DNA from: Branchiostoma lanceolatum
Lineage: Eukaryota; Chordata; Leptocardii; Amphioxiformes; Branchiostomatidae
DNA length: 64,000 nucleotides
Assembly (NCBI RefSeq): GCF_035083965.1
Contig: NC_089726.1
Coordinates: 16,001,501-16,065,500, forward strand
Reading direction: 5' to 3'
This document shows, piece after piece, positions 35,362-45,500 of the stretch. The position numbers and the translations under genes are program-made. Below the pieces are notes generated by a model. The model searched no databases, was not told where the DNA came from, and saw only the letters and a program-made list of their open reading frames with translations. Within the stretch, counting starts at the first letter, position 1; the number at the start of each line of letters is the position of its first letter.

Positions 35362-36680
35362 CTATGGGAAAAAGAAGGGAGCACCATCGAAATCGGTTTC
35401 GGGGTATTCGGGCATGTCGGGAGGACCGCCGCTTTCGGGTACTTCAGGGCGGCTTTCGGGTACTTCTGGGCGGCTCTCGGGTACCTCTGGACGCTCGGGA
35501 CGGCCCCCGTCATCTGGCATGTCGGGAGGGCCACCTGGTCCGGGACGCTCGGGACGGCTACCTGGTCCGGGGCCCTCGGGACGGCCACCTTGTCCGGGGC
35601 GCTCGGGACGGCCACCTGGTCCGGGACGCTCGGGACGGCCATCTGGTCCGGGACGCTCGGGACGGCCACCTGGTCCGGGACGCTCGGGACGGCCACCTGG
35701 TCCAGGGCGCTCGGGACGGCCACCTGGTCCGGGACGCTCGGGACGGCCACCTGGTCCGGGACGCTCGGGACGGCCATCTGGTCCGGGACGCTCGGGTCGG
35801 CCACCTGGTCCGGGACGCTCGGGGCGGCCATCTGGTCCGGGACGGTCGGGACGGTCACCTGGTCCGGGACGGTCGGGACGACCACCTGGTCCGGGACGCT
35901 CGGGACGGCCATCGGCTCCGGGGACTGAGTCGGGACGAAGACCAGATAGACGCTGAAGAAGTCTCTCTATACCCTCTGGTGTTGCACGTCCCTCGAAGAA
36001 CTCCTGCAGCCTGTTGACGAGTCGATCAACCACGTGTGGGGGAGGGCCGCGCCGACCACCGCCGGGTCTCGGCATTTCTCCTTCAGGTAGAGCACCCGGA
36101 TCGCTGTCTACATCGTAACCTGCGCCATCAAGGCTACCTGGAAGCCGCATCACAATAAAAAAGCTTGAGTTACAACATCTTGACAGTCTTCTTACTTTAA
36201 AATTTGAATTTTTTTGATATGTTTATATTTGGCTATTAGTAACAGCCGTTTGTTGGTTGCATATTTCGGAAAGCAGAATGATTTTAATTTTTTTACTCCT
36301 GACTCCTATACAATGGTATAGCTGTTCTGTTTGCGGTGCATACGGAGTATCCGGTCTTGTTTCCCTGACATTTTCATTATGATCTCAACGCTAAGTCCCT
36401 GATCTTAATGTTTTCAAACCGTGGTTGGACATATAATGGCCATATAAGATATGATTCAACACGCAACCAGCTACACAAAACACAAGGCCAGAAACAGTCG
36501 TCCTAGACAAGTGTCAATCAAAACGACAAACGTTGAGGAGAAAAAAGACTGCTGCTCACCTGGTGGATTCTGTGGTTGATGTTGAGGTTGTCTCCAGCCA
36601 CCACCGCGGCGAGGCCACGCCTCAGCTGACAACACAGCCATGGAGACCAGTAGAACACACAGGGCAAACTTAGCTGCCAT
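35362..36680 (-). CDS. Secreted proline-rich repeat protein, left paralog (298 aa)
   Basis: Unknown function. Coding exons 36680-36560 and 36137-35362, joined in phase 1 within a glycine codon; a 5' non-coding exon ends at a donor at 37710, and the coding exon's acceptor is at 36690. Exon 2 encodes a signal peptide (MAAKFALCVLLVSMAVLSAE, cleavage probably after AEA) and a basic start WPRRGGGW. Exon 3 encodes an acidic segment (YDVDSDPGALPEGE), PRPGGGRRGPPP, a helix-like stretch (VVDRLVNRLQEFF, then IERLLQRLSGL), and 14 copies of a nine-residue unit GRPERPGPG. The C-terminal part has three PESRPEVPE-like units, then TDFDGAPFFFP. No cysteine is seen in the predicted mature protein. The reverse and shifted frames across the repeat are also open, an effect of the 27-bp period. 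I know no homologous family; an extracellular matrix or mucus role is only a guess. Confidence 0.8.
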
Positions 36681-37709
36681 CTTCTGAATCTGTAAACATC
36701 ACAATAATGCGTCAAAAAGACTTGGTTCCACGGTAACACGACAGTGCATTTGATGAAAATTCTAATTCATTTATCGTCGTGAGAGAAGATGTGGCCTGAG
36801 GTTTGACGAAGTGGTACACGAACATAGAACGCATAACTTTCATGTGACAAAGCAATTTACACAGTGAAGTCTTCATTCTTTACAAACTGCACAAACTGTG
36901 CTAGTGATTGTGCCCACCACCACACGATGTCTCATAAACATAGATTTTGTACCAACACTATTCTTATCATCACTCTGAAGAAATCGCTACTCTTTTGAGG
37001 CGATAAATAACAGCTTCTTTTCGCTCTCAACAAATCTTCTACCACCGTATGGTCTCTGACTCCTCTATTTAACAGTACAAGACCTTTCCAACTCGTTAAA
37101 AATCTTGTCTGACACGATTAACCTTTAATTGAATAGGCACTGACATGCATGTCTAGTACAAAAGACACGTTGTTCATCGCAAGTTACTCTGTTCAGACTC
37201 TTCCCTCAATACTGACCGTATCCTTCCTTTTCGAAGTTAATTAACATACAGTAATATTAGCTTAAAGCTAGAACAAACTCGAATTAGGCTATCAACAAAT
37301 GTCCAACACTCTTCCAACAATAAATGGCACAAATCTGCACAGAGCGATAACTAACTTTCCCAGTCAGTCATTAGAAAAAATGCAATAGTAAATAAGAAAA
37401 CGGTAACTTGAAAAAGAAAACAGCCGGAAGGAGTCTGCATGCAACGGAGGCTATATTAAACTTACTACTGTTGTATGACACTCTCAAGACAAGTCCACAC
37501 AGAAGCAGAATTGTTCCCTACCAAAAGTTTCATTTTTTGTACAGAATTCGACGAAACTGGATTTCAATTTATACCAGAATGTTGAAAGCTCATGTATGAT
37601 TAACATTATAACGTTATACTCCAAGGCACCAGAAGCTTTTTTTTTTTTCAAAAAGCAAATTTCAGTGGTCTCTGAATGTGAATCGAGAGTAGTTTAGAAA
37701 CATTCGTAC

Positions 37710-37829
37710 CTGTAGTGTAGCTTGATGGCACGCAAGAAGGACTGTTACTCGTCAGTCGGTGGGGATGTCTTCTTGGTCAGTCCGCAATCGCAACTCTGTG
37801 TTCTTCTTGCATCTTCAGCGTCTTTTATA
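37710..37829 (-). promoter_or_regulatory. TATA promoter and 5' untranslated exon, left gene
   Basis: TATAAAAG at 37829-37822 on the minus strand is followed by GACGCTGAAGAT and by a non-coding exon ending ACTACAG at 37710 before GTACG. The whole block mirrors 40110-40232. Confidence 0.7.
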
Positions 37830-37995
37830 TCATTTAGGACGGGAAGTCTTAATTTTCGCGGTCATCAACATCGGCGACCCTTGGTCTGAGTGGGTTGGAG
37901 TATACGCACTTCCCTTCCGTGACCCTGTAACTATGCTGGGTAGCGGGGACATGTGGTTCTTGTTATGATCTGGTAGTAATTGAAAACTTGCCAAA

Positions 37996-39943
37996 CTTGT
38001 CAGCTGGGTACTGATCCATGCAGCCAGGTAGTAGGAAGATCTCCTTACTTCATTTGTACTTAATTTTGGCTTTTAAAGAATTGTAAGTGTTACTGGGCTG
38101 TCATCTGTTCTTGCGAAAACTGATTTCCTTAATTATACATCAAACATTATGTGCAGGTTGAATACGCTAACACTGTACAACGTTATTCTAACATGCTGGC
38201 GTAGTGATACAAAAAGGCAAGGGTGATGAACTATTTTTGATGGAACTTACATAACTGGCAAAGGATTTCTGATTAGGAATGCTTTCTCAATACACAGGAA
38301 GAAATACCACATGTACATGTAAGTGATCGGGGAATGATTTTTTTTAACAAGCCATATTTTCCGCCCCCGCAGAAGCTTTTAAATATCTCAGAAAGCAATC
38401 CACGGAAATTAAACGGCGAGGCCTAATCCCCTAATGTCATCTCGGCACTGTGTATACGGTACGTACACAGCTGCCATGTCCGTGGCCGATGCCAGAAACG
38501 AAAAGCCAACCATGACCGTGAGTCGTGACGCTTGATATGTAACGTTACATCATATAACAGTCAGTTGTGCAAGCTCAAGGATTCGGATGTTTGAATACAA
38601 TGTAGTACCATACTGACGGCATTGAACCATTTTGATGTTAAATATAAGCTAGTTGGCTACCATACAAAGGCAGGCTTTTCGTGTAACTAGCATCTGTGGG
38701 TGGTTACAGTAAAGAAGGCCATTGGAACATCATGCTATGTAACGTTATATGGGGTCACATAGGTCCTAACACACAGTCGCATCCTTAGTCTTTCTAAAAG
38801 ATCGTTGTTTTTCTCCTTTGCATGAAGATTTAATCTAAAAGCACCCGACAACGGGAACAAATGGCGGGATATAGGCTTAACGACCCCATGTGTGCAACCA
38901 GTGTCCCTGCGTCATCAGAACCCCACGTGTACAGATGAGTGTTTCTGAGAAGGGTAGCAGACTTGGCACCTGTGTGGGTGACCTTTGACCTGTGTGGATA
39001 ACATTAGGCCTGGTTTGTTACGCCAATACCGGCTATGTAGATACAGATATAGACCGGGGCATTACGCTACGAATTCTATGGACTATGTTTTCTAAATAGT
39101 GACTGATAGAGTAGATATTTAAATGAAAACTACGCAATGCAAAGATATAGGTGTCGAAATAAGTGGGTTTTTTGTTTTTAATTCTTCTTGTAATCATTCC
39201 CGTCTGGTTAAGAATTGCTACTATCTTTGATAAACATATGACGCTACAAATAGACCTTGAATTAGTCGTACTTTTCAGCTTACTACGATGGAATGCTAAA
39301 GAAACATACATATATATATTTTTACGCTTGTCAATTAAGTTAATTGTCAACATACTGCTTTCTTTTTCTTTCACCCACTATTTCTTTGTCGTAGATAGAA
39401 TAGCATGACTAAATAACTATTTATTTTTTTGATAAGCATGTTAGATTTATTGAAGCTTTTTTTATATGTTCCGCAAAATACGAAACGGCCAATTTTCTAA
39501 GCAATCCATAACAGATATACGAGATCAGAATGTCATCTATACTAGCATCATAATACAGGCCTAATGCCCTATACGTGTCAAAAATAAGTGTTTTTTCCGC
39601 ACCAATTCTGCATTTCTACCAGTGACTACCGAAGCCATTCCTCAAATATCTCACCACCCTCTAACTTTTCCATCATTAAACGTGCATGATAAAATGACGT
39701 CTTCAGTGAGTCAACCACATCTGCACTGGAACAACAAATAACGTTGATACGAAGGGCAAATCCTTTACATAGATTTGTTTTGTCGACCTCTTGAAATAAA
39801 AAACGGCTAACGGTATACAGAAATTGGTCTAGAAATATCTGAATCTCTCAATTTCAATATAGCTGATCCAGCAATCGTTGTAACAGGACTCTGTGCCTCA
39901 GTGAACCTATGCTAGTAACAACGGTTCCCAGCTGAAACGTTTG
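37996..39943. other. Spacer between the inverted arms
   Basis: About 1.95 kb of sequence not shared by the arms. It separates the two outward-facing promoters. No gene was recognised; frames here are short and low in complexity. Confidence 0.5.
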
Positions 39944-40109
39944 GCATGTTTTCAATTACTACCAGTAGCAACAAAACAAGAACCACATGTCTCCGCTACC
40001 CAGCATAGTTGCAAGGTCACGGAAGGGAAGTGCGTATGCTCCAACCCACTCAGACCAAGGGTCGCTGATGTTGATGACCGCGAAAATTAAGACTTCCCGT
40101 CCTAAAGGA

Positions 40110-40232
40110 TATAAAAGACGCTGAAGATACGAGAAGAACACACAGTTGCGGTTGCGGACTGACCAAGAAGTCAAGAAGACATCCCCAACGACTGACGAGT
40201 AGCAGTCCTTCTTACGTGCCATCAAGATACAG
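40110..40232 (+). promoter_or_regulatory. TATA promoter and 5' untranslated exon, right gene
   Basis: TATAAAAG at 40110-40117 predicts a transcription start near 40140. The non-coding exon ends GATACAG at 40232 before GTAAGA, and joins the exon that starts at 41134, seven bases before the start codon. Confidence 0.75.
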
Positions 40233-41140
40233 GTAAGAATGTTTCTAAACTACACTCGATTCACATTCAGAGACCACTGAAATGTGCTGTTCGTGTTCTT
40301 TGAAAAGAAAGCTTCTAGTTCCTTGGAGTCTATAATCGCACTTTTAGCATTCTGTCATAAACTGAAATCCAGTTTCGTCGAATTTTGTACAAAAAAGGAA
40401 ACTTCTGGTAGAAAACAATTCTGTTTCTGGAGAGTCATACTCACAATAGCACTTATCGTTCTGTACAGATTTGTGCCATGTATTGTAGGAGGAGTGTTGG
40501 AAATTTGTTGATAGACACTAAACTAACCTAATTCGGGCTTGTTCTAGCTTGTTACTGTATATTAACTTCGAAAAGGAAGCTCAAGGTTAGCATAATGTTT
40601 TAGCAAAAGGTCGGAACAGAGTTGGCTGCTCTAACGAACAACGTGTCTTTGAGCTAAGCAATTGGCCAATTTGCAAGGCCTATTCAATTAAAGGTTGCAT
40701 CATGTCAGACAAGATGGTTTACCGCTTGGAAATGTCTCGTGCTGTGAAATATAGGGGTCAGAGTCCGAACCAGTGGTAGAAGATTTTACCTAGAAAAGCT
40801 TAAGAAGCTTTTATTGACGCGACAAGAAGCGATCTCTACAATGAAATTAGTGTCGATACAAAATGTACATTTATATGACATCGTAAGCACACTCACTAGC
40901 ACAGATTCTTTTTGTGTTTTTCAGTGAAAGGATTATCACATATTAAGATCACACAGTTTTCTTGCCACATGAAATTATAAGCGCTCTATGTGTGTGTACT
41001 ACATTAAAAGCTAAAACCACATATTCTCTCGCGACGATTAAAGTACCGTGCCTTTCTGAAAATATGTGTCAAATGCACTATCGTGTTACTGTGGAACCAA
41101 GCTTTTTTTGACGCATTATTTTGATGTTTACAGATTGAAG

Positions 41141-42353
41141 ATGGCGGCCAAGTTTGCCCTGTGTGTTCTGCTGGTCTCCATGGCTGTGTTGTCAGCTGAG
41201 GCGTGGCCTCGCCGCGGTGGTGGCTGGAGACAACCTCAACATCAACCACAGAATCCACCAGGTGAGCAGCAGTCTTTTTTCCCCTCAACGTTTGTCGTTT
41301 TGATTGACACATGTCTAAGACAACTGTTTCTGGCCTTGTGATTTGTGTAGCTGGTTGCGTGTCAAATCATACATTATATGTCTAACCACGATTTGAAAAC
41401 ATTAAGAGCAGGGACTAGACACAATTAGATACGACGTTGAGATCATAATGAAAATGTCACGGAAACAAGACAGGCTACTCCATATAAAACGCAAACAGAA
41501 CAGCTATAGCACTGTTTAGGAGACAGGAGTCAAAAATACAATATCGCACCAATCTTTCTGCTCTCCATGCATTTTGATGAAATATGCATCCAACAAATGG
41601 CTGTTGGTTGCAGTAACACCCCAATATAAACATATTGACAATTTCAAATTTTAGAGTAAGAAGACTGTCAAGATGTTGTAACTCAAGCTTTTCATTGTGA
41701 TTCGGCTTCCAGGTAGCCTTGATGGCGCAGGTTATGATGTAGACAGCGATCCGGGTGCTCTACCTGAAGGAGAAATGCCGAGACCCGGCGGTGGTCGGCG
41801 CGGCCCTCCCCCACACGTGGTTGATCGACTCGTCAACAGGCTGCAGGAGTTCTTCGAGGGACGTGCAACACCAGAGGGTATAGAGAGACTTCTTCAGCGT
41901 CTATCTGGTCTTCGTCCCGACTCAGTCCCCGGAGCCGATGGCCGTCCCGAGCGTCCCGGACCAGGTGACCGTCCCGAGCGCCCCGGGCCAGGTGGCCGTC
42001 CCGAGCGTCCCGGACCAGGTGACCGTCCCGAGCGTCCCGGACCAGGTGACCGTCCCGAGCGTCCCGGACCAGGTGGTCGTCCAGAGCGCCCCGGACCAGG
42101 TGGCCGTCCCGAGCGTCCAGGACCAGGTGGCCGTCCCGAGCGTCCCGGACCAGGTGGCCGTCCCGAGCGTCCCGGACCAGGTGGCCGTCCCGATATGCCA
42201 GAGGACGGGGGCCGTCCCGAGCGTCCAGAGGTACCCGAGAGCCGCCCAGAAGTACCCGAAAGCCACCCAGAGGTACCCGAAAGCGGCGGCCCTCCCGACA
42301 TGCCCGAATTTCCCGAAACCGATTTCGATGATGCTCCCTTCTTCTTTCCATAG
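41141..42353 (+). CDS. Secreted proline-rich repeat protein, right paralog (253 aa)
   Basis: Same gene as 35362-36680 in mirror orientation. Coding exons 41141-41261 and 41713-42353, phase 1 junction in a glycine codon, 253 aa. The signal peptide and the first 40 residues are identical to the left copy, and the acidic and helix-like segments are the same. The repeat has 9 copies of the nine-residue unit against 14 on the left, and some units carry Asp in place of Gly (PGPGDRPERPG). The tail reads PESHPEVPE, then FPETDFDDAPFFFP. The start is set by the shared signal peptide and the splice acceptor just upstream. The near-identity of coding sequence beside more diverged flanks suggests selection or gene conversion. 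Function unknown. Confidence 0.83.
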
Positions 42354-42464
42354 ACGATCTAGATTAGATTCAAGGATAGTGACATCCCGACCGTAAATCG
42401 CTGCTGCCCAAATATGTCTCTATTTTCGATGATTGAGATATTATTAGTCTAAGACATTCACAAA

Positions 42465-42470
42465 AATAAA
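42465..42470 (+). promoter_or_regulatory. Polyadenylation signal AATAAA, right gene
   Basis: Canonical hexamer 112 bases after the stop codon of the right-hand proline-rich gene. Confidence 0.6.
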
Positions 42471-43434
42471 TTTTGAGCGTTTTGTGTGTTTGGCATGCAT
42501 AACGTTACATGTATATCGCTCACTAAAGCAATGCCTTTTATTCAACTTGAATGTATAGGCGGCCCCAACTAGCCAGTACTGTATTCGCTGTATACGTATC
42601 ACCATTAGTATGAAAGTTAGAATACTCTGTGCATGTACCGACATTGTACGTAGAAGACAGCTAACTCTGTAACAAACTTTGTGATTCAGACTACATATTT
42701 GGTATTGACAAGATGTAAATTTACGCTGGTTCGTATTTGTGACAGGCGTCGCGTCATGTACCGAGTGCCAATCTAATGTCGAATCTACTGTTCGCAGTCT
42801 TAGTTAGATCTGACACTCTCTACTTATGTATAGATAATCGACAGCGAGGAATGGGGCAGTGCCTCTTTTGTATCTGGACAAAGATGTACAATCCTTTCAC
42901 AAAAACTTTGCAATAAATCTATCGTCACGTAAGCTCTGGCCTTTCCGAGTCAGTGGTAGTGATTTCTTTATCATAAGAAATATGCCAACGGCCGTCCACA
43001 ACATGTAGTTCATGTATAACCACTTGTGAGCTCATTGAATATCTACGCCATCTATGATCAGATTCGCTTTAAGATTTTTCTGCTACTCAGTTTGGAGTGC
43101 TGTACTGCCCCCTCCCCATGCAAGACTAGGAGACGAGCAAGAATATCTAAACATCGTGCATCTAGAGCATGATAACAACAGAAAAAAAAAACAATACTAG
43201 AGATAAATATTAGCTGCTTCAGCAAATATGAACAGGCCTAGGCTTGCGTTTTAGTGTAACTAATGTGGGGGAAAAGTAACATTTCTAAGTAAGTAGTTGA
43301 AATACAGAATAATTCACTTCATCTCCCTCCCCTTGCAAAAATGACTGTTTTGAAATGGACTGTTTTGTAAAAGCCACCCCCTTGGGAGAATGAACTCTTT
43401 CGGTGGTACCTTCAGTTAAAATGGACATGGTCAA

Positions 43435-43935
43435 GAACATCCTTACCCTTAATCTGTCGCCATAACCCTTAATCCGACAGCATAGACCATATTCTGTCAC
43501 CATTTCTCTTAATCCGTCATCCTTATCATTAATCCATCATTGTAACCCTCAATCCGTCACCCTAGCCCTTACTCCGTCACCATAAGCCTTAATCTGTCAC
43601 GAAAGTCTTAAGTACCTCACCGTTGCCGTTAATCCGTCACCATCACTGCACGAAATGGCCTCGTATCCCGGCGTATACGTACAGGGATTCCTCCGGAAAT
43701 ATTCCATTTCCCGGTGCGGATTTAGCGTATCCGTTAGTTATTACGGATACGCTAAATCCGCACCGGGATATGGAATATTTTCGGAGGAATCCCTGTACGT
43801 ATACGCCGGGATACGAGGCCATTTCGTGCAGTGCATTGCCAATAATCTGACCCCATAATTCTTAATCCATCCCCATTACCTTGATACGTCACTCTTACCC
43901 TTAATACGTCATCATAATCTTTAATCCGTCAGCTA
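43435..43935. repeat. 21-22 bp minisatellite (CTTAATCCGTCAC), split by a palindrome
   Basis: Degenerate tandem units of the form CCATAACCCTTAATCCGTCA run from about 43435 to 43643 and resume at 43855-43935. The gap is filled by the 190-bp palindrome. About ten units lie on the left and four on the right. Confidence 0.8.
43644..43833. mobile_element. 190-bp near-perfect palindrome (foldback element)
   Basis: Two 91-bp arms, 43644-43734 and 43743-43833, are inverted repeats with two mismatches seen, separated by only 8 bp. The ends are CACTGCACGAAATGGCC and its complement. RNA of either strand would form a 91-bp hairpin. Its sharp edges inside a minisatellite suggest insertion as a MITE. Confidence 0.85.
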
Positions 43936-44330
43936 CTCCTTTAGCGGACTAACTCCGCTGGTATGTTATCTGTATATTTCTACTCTTTCCACTCGCCTCT
44001 GAAGCCTGGTAGAGGTTACAAGGATCCTGTCGGGCTATCCTGTTGCCCTGACCAAGGAGGCCTTAACCTCCTTTGCCCCGACAATTCCACCTCCTCCAAG
44101 ATGCATGTAATGAAGTAGTAAAAACCGGTACTTGGCTCTCCTGTCACCGCTATAAGTATAACGCATGCCGTCATGTAGGATGTAGTAAGTTCGGGAAGGT
44201 ACGAAAATGAAACTCATACTGCATACGGCGCGCGGCAACGCCCGTCATAATCTTTTGAAACGATATTGCCGAATGTATGGAAAATCCCTCTTCTGAGATT
44301 CCTTTACGGACGACTTAGAGGAAGACAATT

Positions 44331-44643
44331 CACCCCGACCAGTCGATCGCATTCAAACTCAGATTCGAACCAGCCATGTCCCGACAGATTGCTTTCTCTT
44401 TCTAAGTTGCACTTTGGAATAGTTTCTACTACTTTTCTTTAAACGTTATATCGCGGATACGTTCAATCAATTCCAACGTGCCAAAAATGTAAATCTGACA
44501 ACATCTTTTAAAAGCTGACACCTTCCAGCATCTCACTGGTGAGTTTGTTTTGCCAGATTTAGTCGTTCAGGCAACTTAGAAAGCAATCTGTCGGGTCATG
44601 GCTGATTCGAACCTGAGTTTCAATGCGATTGGTCGGGCTGAAT
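44331..44643. repeat. Inverted repeat with 75-80 bp arms
   Basis: Arms 44331-44412 and 44563-44643 share CCCGACAGATTGCTTTCT and TTCGAA(C/T)CAGCCATG in opposite orientation, about 150 bp apart. Probably a foldback element. Confidence 0.7.
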
Positions 44644-44826
44644 AAGCTAGTTCACGGTTGCTACTACGCATATGCAGTGTCAAAGGTGCCTTCGAGACGT
44701 AAACAAAACCCGTCTGGGCGTTGTTATGCAAATCGAGACAATGTTGAGACGAACACTGTTTCCGTCGCGGGGGCCTTCACCTTTGACACTGCACATGCAT
44801 AGTAGCAACCGTGAATTAGCTTATTC
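44640..44826. repeat. Second inverted repeat, abutting the first
   Basis: Arms 44640-44688 and 44778-44826 (AATAAGCTA, CACGGTTGCTACTA, GCAGTGTCAAAGGTG) pair with few mismatches around a 90-bp loop. It ends 19 bp before the LINE ORF1 remnant. Confidence 0.7.
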
Positions 44827-44844
44827 TGGGGTATTCCGGCTGAG

Positions 44845-45190
44845 ATGGAAGAAAATGTATTAGAAAAGGCTTACGTATTTATGAAGGAAAACCTGAAGAT
44901 GTCCAACGTTCGAAGTATTTCGCTTGTCAACGTGCATCCTCTACTAAAAATGCGGGGAAATCCAATTATTGCAAAGTTTGTTTCCAAGCTGGATCGCGAC
45001 CGGGTGCTAAAGCACGTGTACCGCTTGCAGCCGCAGTCCGACACCGGTGTCAGTGTCCACCTTCCTGTCCCCATACAGAAGGTGAAGGAGCGACTGAAGG
45101 AGGCTTTCTGAGACGCGAAGAAGAAGGATCTCAAGCCCAAGTTCAAGATTGACGGCGTTACAATGTGCCTTTGTGTTGCGGGTTGAAAGA
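44845..45190 (+). pseudogene. LINE ORF1 remnant
   Basis: An 88-codon frame followed past a stop (45109-45111) by more related sequence. Residues such as PIIAKFVSKLDRDRVLKH, VSVHLP and, after the stop, DAKKKDLKPKFKIDG follow the layout of the C-terminal RNA-binding domain of LINE ORF1 proteins (PIIVKF…DR..V…..DLP…………GKKAF….IDG). The frame is broken, so it is a dead copy. It lies 5' of the endonuclease remnant in the same direction, as expected of one LINE. Confidence 0.6.
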
Positions 45191-45500
45191 AGTGCAAAAC
45201 GCCCAACTGGAGTACCCCATCATAGATGACACGAAGTCAGTACTTCATTCTTTTAAGTTAACTTTTGCTGTCTTTCTTCATTACATTTACAGCTCGGTGT
45301 TATCATGATCTTGATACAATGCTCTACTGACCACTGTTGGTGTCGTCCGAATGGTCAGTTAACTTGATTACAGTTTGTTTTGTTTTTCTTGCTTGATTTT
45401 ACTGTTATGTGTTATTATACGTGTTCTCATTATTTTGTACGTGTGCCAGTCCCTTGCCCCACTTTTGAAACATGCAATGTCAAGAGAGTTCGTGAAATAA

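Larger units (their letters stand above)
34505..37995 (-). repeat. Left arm of a large inverted duplication
   Basis: This arm and 39944-43197 are reverse complements over their whole length, with many substitutions and small indels. Anchors include the promoter (TATAAAAG), both coding exons, the segment beside GGCCGTTGGCATAT (34731) against ATATGCCAACGGCC (42981), and ATGCTCTAGATGCACG (34529) against its complement near 43160. Boundaries are set where the match fades by eye. Confidence 0.85.
39944..43197 (+). repeat. Right arm of a large inverted duplication
   Basis: Reverse complement of 34505-37995. It is about 240 bp shorter, of which 135 bp is five fewer 27-bp coding repeats. The inner boundary is near ATGTTTTCAATTACTACCAG (39945), matching TGGTAGTAATTGAAAACTTG at 37970. 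Confidence 0.85.

Noticed and set aside
35187..36017. 276-codon plus-strand frame (HLVRDARDG repeats) and a 180-codon frame (GRPPGPGRS)
   Set aside because: Antisense shadows of the proline-rich repeat exon. The mirror copy shows the same effect on its antisense strand, and the gene structure supports the other strand.
37759..37968. A conserved 69-codon frame near the left promoter, also found at 39959-40225
   Set aside because: It is shared only because it lies in both arms of the inverted duplication. It spans the promoter and 5' exon and reads antisense to the predicted transcripts in both places.
41004..41312. Minus-strand 102-codon frame over the signal-peptide exon of the right gene
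   Set aside because: Antisense to a confidently spliced coding exon that has an identical mirror copy.
43435..43935. Interstitial telomere array
   Set aside because: The unit is 21-22 bp and degenerate. TTAGGG-type hexamers are not tandemly repeated.
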